Assembly (NCBI GenBank): GCA_009785435.1
Contig: WQWG01000039.1
Coordinates: 1 to 6,714 of the forward strand
From: Clostridiales bacterium
GTDB lineage: Bacteria > Bacillota > Clostridia > Peptostreptococcales > Anaerovoracaceae
Reading direction: 5' to 3'
Length of the DNA: 6,714 nt
Position numbers and translations under genes: made by a program. The notes below the pieces were generated by a model. It was not told the origin of the DNA. It saw only the letters and a program-made list of their open reading frames with translations, and did no database searches. Positions 5,109 to 6,714 of the stretch are shown piece after piece. Within the stretch, counting starts at the first letter, position 1. Every line of letters starts with the position of its first letter.

Positions 5109-6632
5109 TTAACCTCTGTAACTCAACGCTTCCGCAAGGTGAGCGATGTTGATATGATCCTCGCCGTCCACATCGGCGATCGTCCGCGCGACTTTTAGCA
5201 TCTTATGGTATCCTCTGGCACTTAATGCCATTTTTTCATACGCTTGTTTTATAAAATTTTCGGATTCCCGATCGATCGCGCAATATTTTTTGATCCGTGC
5301 AGGCGACAATTGTGAATTGTATAAAATCTCTTCCTTTATATATCTCTTTTTCTGCGTTTTGACAGCTCGCTCAACGTCACGCTTCATGTCTTCGGATGAC
5401 GCACATCGATAGTCCGGCTTATGTCTATGTTCATTGATCAAATCCTCATACCCCACAAATCCCATCGTAACTTGAAGATCTATCCGGTCAAGAAGCGGCC
5501 CGGAAAGCTTGCTCGTATAACTTTGCATTTGGCGCTCGCTGCATTTGCATTCATTTCGCGGGTCGCCTCTGTAGCCGCAGGGACAGGGATTGCTCGCCGC
5601 AACCAGTACGCTTCTGCTTGGGAATACGACATTCTCTCCGTTTCTGGAAATCAAAATATGCCCTTCTTCGATCGGCTGTCTCAACAAATCAAGCGTTTGG
5701 CGTTTGAATTCAAAAAATTCATCCAGAAAAAGTACGCCCGAATGTGCCAACGTTATTTCCCCCGGAACCGGACGCACGCCGCCTCCGACAAGGGCAGACG
5801 GAGATATTGTATGATAAGGCGCGCGAAACGGCCGCTCATGTATGAGCGGTTTTTTATCCGAAAGCTTTCCTGCAACGCTGTAAATTTTCGTTGTTTCCAA
5901 CATCTCTTCATACGTCATTTCAGGCATGATCGTTCGAATTCTTTTCGCCATCATACTTTTTCCAACACCCGGGCTTCCTACGATCAGCACACCATGAGCG
6001 CCCGCCGCGCAGATTACCATTACCCTTTTGATGTGTTCTTGCCCATAGATGTCCGCATAGTCTTCTTTGTAATCGTTTGCAGGCAAATTATGCCGTCTGC
6101 CATGATGCTTTGTGATCCCCTCTTCTGTTTTCATATGCTCGATCACTTGCGAAAAATGTTCCGCCGGAAACAAATCCACACCTTTCACGATCGCCGCTTC
6201 ATTTAGATTGGCCGCCGGAAGTATGATTTTTTTGATTCCGTTTTCAACAAAACCGATCACCAGAGGCAATGCCCCTTTGATCCTGTTGATCTTCCCGTCA
6301 AGCGACAATTCCCCGATGAATGCGTATTTTTCAGTGATTTGTTTTTTAAGTTCACCGGACGACGTCAATATCCCGACTGCGATCGGCAGGTCAAAATGGC
6401 TTCCGTCTTTTCTCGTAGATGCCGGTGAGAAGTTGATCGTGATGCGCTTATACGGAAACGAATATCCCGAATTGATGATCGCGCCCCGTATCCTTTCTGC
6501 CGCCTCTTTCACAGTCACGCTCACAAGCCCGACCATATTGAGTGCGGGAAGCCCGTTATAAAAGTCTGTTTCAACGTCCACAAGGCCTGCCTCAAGCCCC
6601 GATAGAGACCCTGTCATAATCTTTGAAAGCAT
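5109..6632 (-). CDS. comM: ComM/YifB family Mg-chelatase-like AAA+ ATPase
   Basis: This 507-residue protein has the full length of ComM/YifB proteins. In naturally transformable bacteria ComM is a hexameric helicase that drives branch migration and helps integrate incoming single strands; the family also occurs widely in species not known to be competent. Residues 1-165 form the Lon-protease-like N-terminal domain, with KDGSHFDLPIA at 75-85 and GELSLDG at 107-113. The AAA+ Mg-chelatase core follows, with Walker A GSPGVGKS (219-226), RPFRAPYHT (267-275), Walker B LFLDE (301-305) and LSGPLLDRID (376-385), whose arginine is a likely ATPase finger. Four cysteines (350, 352, 362, 364) in NPCPCG...CKC suggest a small metal site, and a C-terminal helical domain ends at 507. 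Several usually conserved positions differ: VGLVSVTVKE in place of VGLPxxxVKE, and LDEFFEF in place of LDELPEF. The ATP-binding residues are intact. The ATG at 6632 is chosen because an ideal ribosome binding site precedes it and the N-terminus aligns with the family start MLSK. Confidence 0.95.
   Translation of the reverse strand: MLSKIMTGSLSGLEAGLVDVETDFYNGLPALNMVGLVSVTVKEAAERIRGAIINSGYSFPYKRITINFSPASTRKDGSHFDLPIAVGILTSSGELKKQITEKYAFIGELSLDGKINRIKGALPLVIGFVENGIKKIILPAANLNEAAIVKGVDLFPAEHFSQVIEHMKTEEGITKHHGRRHNLPANDYKEDYADIYGQEHIKRVMVICAAGAHGVLIVGSPGVGKSMMAKRIRTIMPEMTYEEMLETTKIYSVAGKLSDKKPLIHERPFRAPYHTISPSALVGGGVRPVPGEITLAHSGVLFLDEFFEFKRQTLDLLRQPIEEGHILISRNGENVVFPSRSVLVAASNPCPCGYRGDPRNECKCSERQMQSYTSKLSGPLLDRIDLQVTMGFVGYEDLINEHRHKPDYRCASSEDMKRDVERAVKTQKKRYIKEEILYNSQLSPARIKKYCAIDRESENFIKQAYEKMALSARGYHKMLKVARTIADVDGEDHINIAHLAEALSYRG
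5832..5855 (+). terminator. Terminator-shaped hairpin inside comM, antisense orientation
   Basis: On the plus strand CCGCTCA (5832-5838) and TGAGCGG (5843-5849) form a perfect 7-bp stem with a 4-base TGTA loop. Six T residues follow directly (5850-5855). This is the shape of an intrinsic terminator acting on rightward transcription, antisense to comM. In the comM sense direction the A-run comes before the stem, so it would not stop comM transcription. The same bases encode Lys-Lys-Pro-Leu-Ile-His-Glu-Arg-Pro (ComM residues 260-268), partly a conserved region, so the hairpin may be a coincidence of coding. Its structure is clear, but its function is unproven. Confidence 0.4.
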
Positions 6633-6637
6633 TTTTT

Positions 6638-6645
6638 CTCCTCCT
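6638..6645 (-). promoter_or_regulatory. Ribosome binding site of comM, overlapping the yraN stop
   Basis: On the minus strand AGGAGGAG (6645-6638) lies 5 bases before the comM ATG at 6632. Its first two bases are the last two of the yraN TAG stop codon (6646-6644). A ribosome finishing yraN therefore sits over the start region of comM, an arrangement that commonly gives translational coupling. This is a strong match to the 16S rRNA 3' end. Confidence 0.85.
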
Positions 6646-6714
6646 AAAATATATTTTCCAAATGTCTGAGATACGTTTTTTGATTCATCACGAATACTTC
6701 AATGACGTCGATGC
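6644..6714 (-). CDS. yraN: YraN family (UPF0102) protein, C-terminal end only
   Basis: Only the last 23 codons and the TAG stop (6646-6644) are inside the window; the gene continues past the right edge. The readable tail contains DVIEVF near the edge and ends LRHLENIF. This matches the usual end of YraN/UPF0102 proteins, where an (R)FDVIEV strand is followed by a short tail ending in H-I/L-E-N-A-F. YraN proteins have a predicted endonuclease-like (Holliday-junction-resolvase-type) fold, but their cellular role is not firmly established. The position just before comM and dprA is the standard one in Firmicutes, often after rnhB, and supports the call. The stop codon lies inside the ribosome binding site of comM, so the two genes are probably co-transcribed and perhaps translationally coupled. 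The identification rests on a short stretch plus synteny, and the nuclease core is not visible here. Confidence 0.8.
   Translation of the reverse strand, partial: IDVIEVFVMNQKTYLRHLENIF

Noticed and set aside
5421..6206. A 261-codon open frame on the plus strand
   Set aside because: It lies wholly antisense to comM, has no recognisable motifs, and its translation is a cysteine/arginine/phenylalanine-rich shadow. comM is unmistakable on the other strand.
1..6714. CRISPR arrays, insertion sequences, tRNA or rRNA genes, phage genes
   Set aside because: No direct-repeat array, transposase, terminal inverted repeats, cloverleaf or rRNA-like sequence was seen. The window is filled by housekeeping genes with short gaps.

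Overview
The window is a tightly packed piece of a Firmicutes (low-GC Gram-positive) chromosome, most likely from the class Clostridia. All genes lie on the minus strand and are transcribed from high to low coordinates. The placement rests on three things: the gene order yraN-comM-dprA-topA, the presence of hslV-hslU followed by codY (a regulator confined to Firmicutes), and strong AGGAGG-type ribosome binding sites before almost every gene. I cannot name the genus.

Reading in the direction of transcription: the last 23 codons of yraN (6714-6644); comM, a YifB/Mg-chelatase-like AAA+ ATPase (6632-5109); dprA, the DNA-processing protein that loads RecA in transformation (5098-4238); topA, DNA topoisomerase I (4173-2116); hslV (2099-1554) and hslU (1540-113), the peptidase and ATPase of the two-component HslUV protease; and the first 21 codons of codY (64-1), the GTP- and branched-chain-amino-acid-sensing repressor. 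Both partial end genes were read directly from the sequence. The longest gene-free gap is about 64 bases (dprA-topA), so there is no large unexplained region.

Functionally this is two modules end to end. The first handles DNA: ComM (branch migration of recombination intermediates), DprA (RecA loading on incoming single strands) and TopA (relaxation of negative supercoils). The second handles protein turnover and nutrient sensing: HslUV and CodY. In Bacillus subtilis trmFO and a xerC-type recombinase gene separate topA from hslV; here topA runs into hslV with a 16-base gap. A well-formed sigma-A-type promoter overlapping the end of dprA probably gives topA and the genes after it a transcription start of their own.

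I found no undescribed system. Points for a second look are the topA promoter, a DprA without room for the usual N-terminal SAM-like domain, the start and propeptide of HslV, a terminator-shaped hairpin inside comM facing the antisense direction, and a ComM with several substitutions at usually conserved positions.
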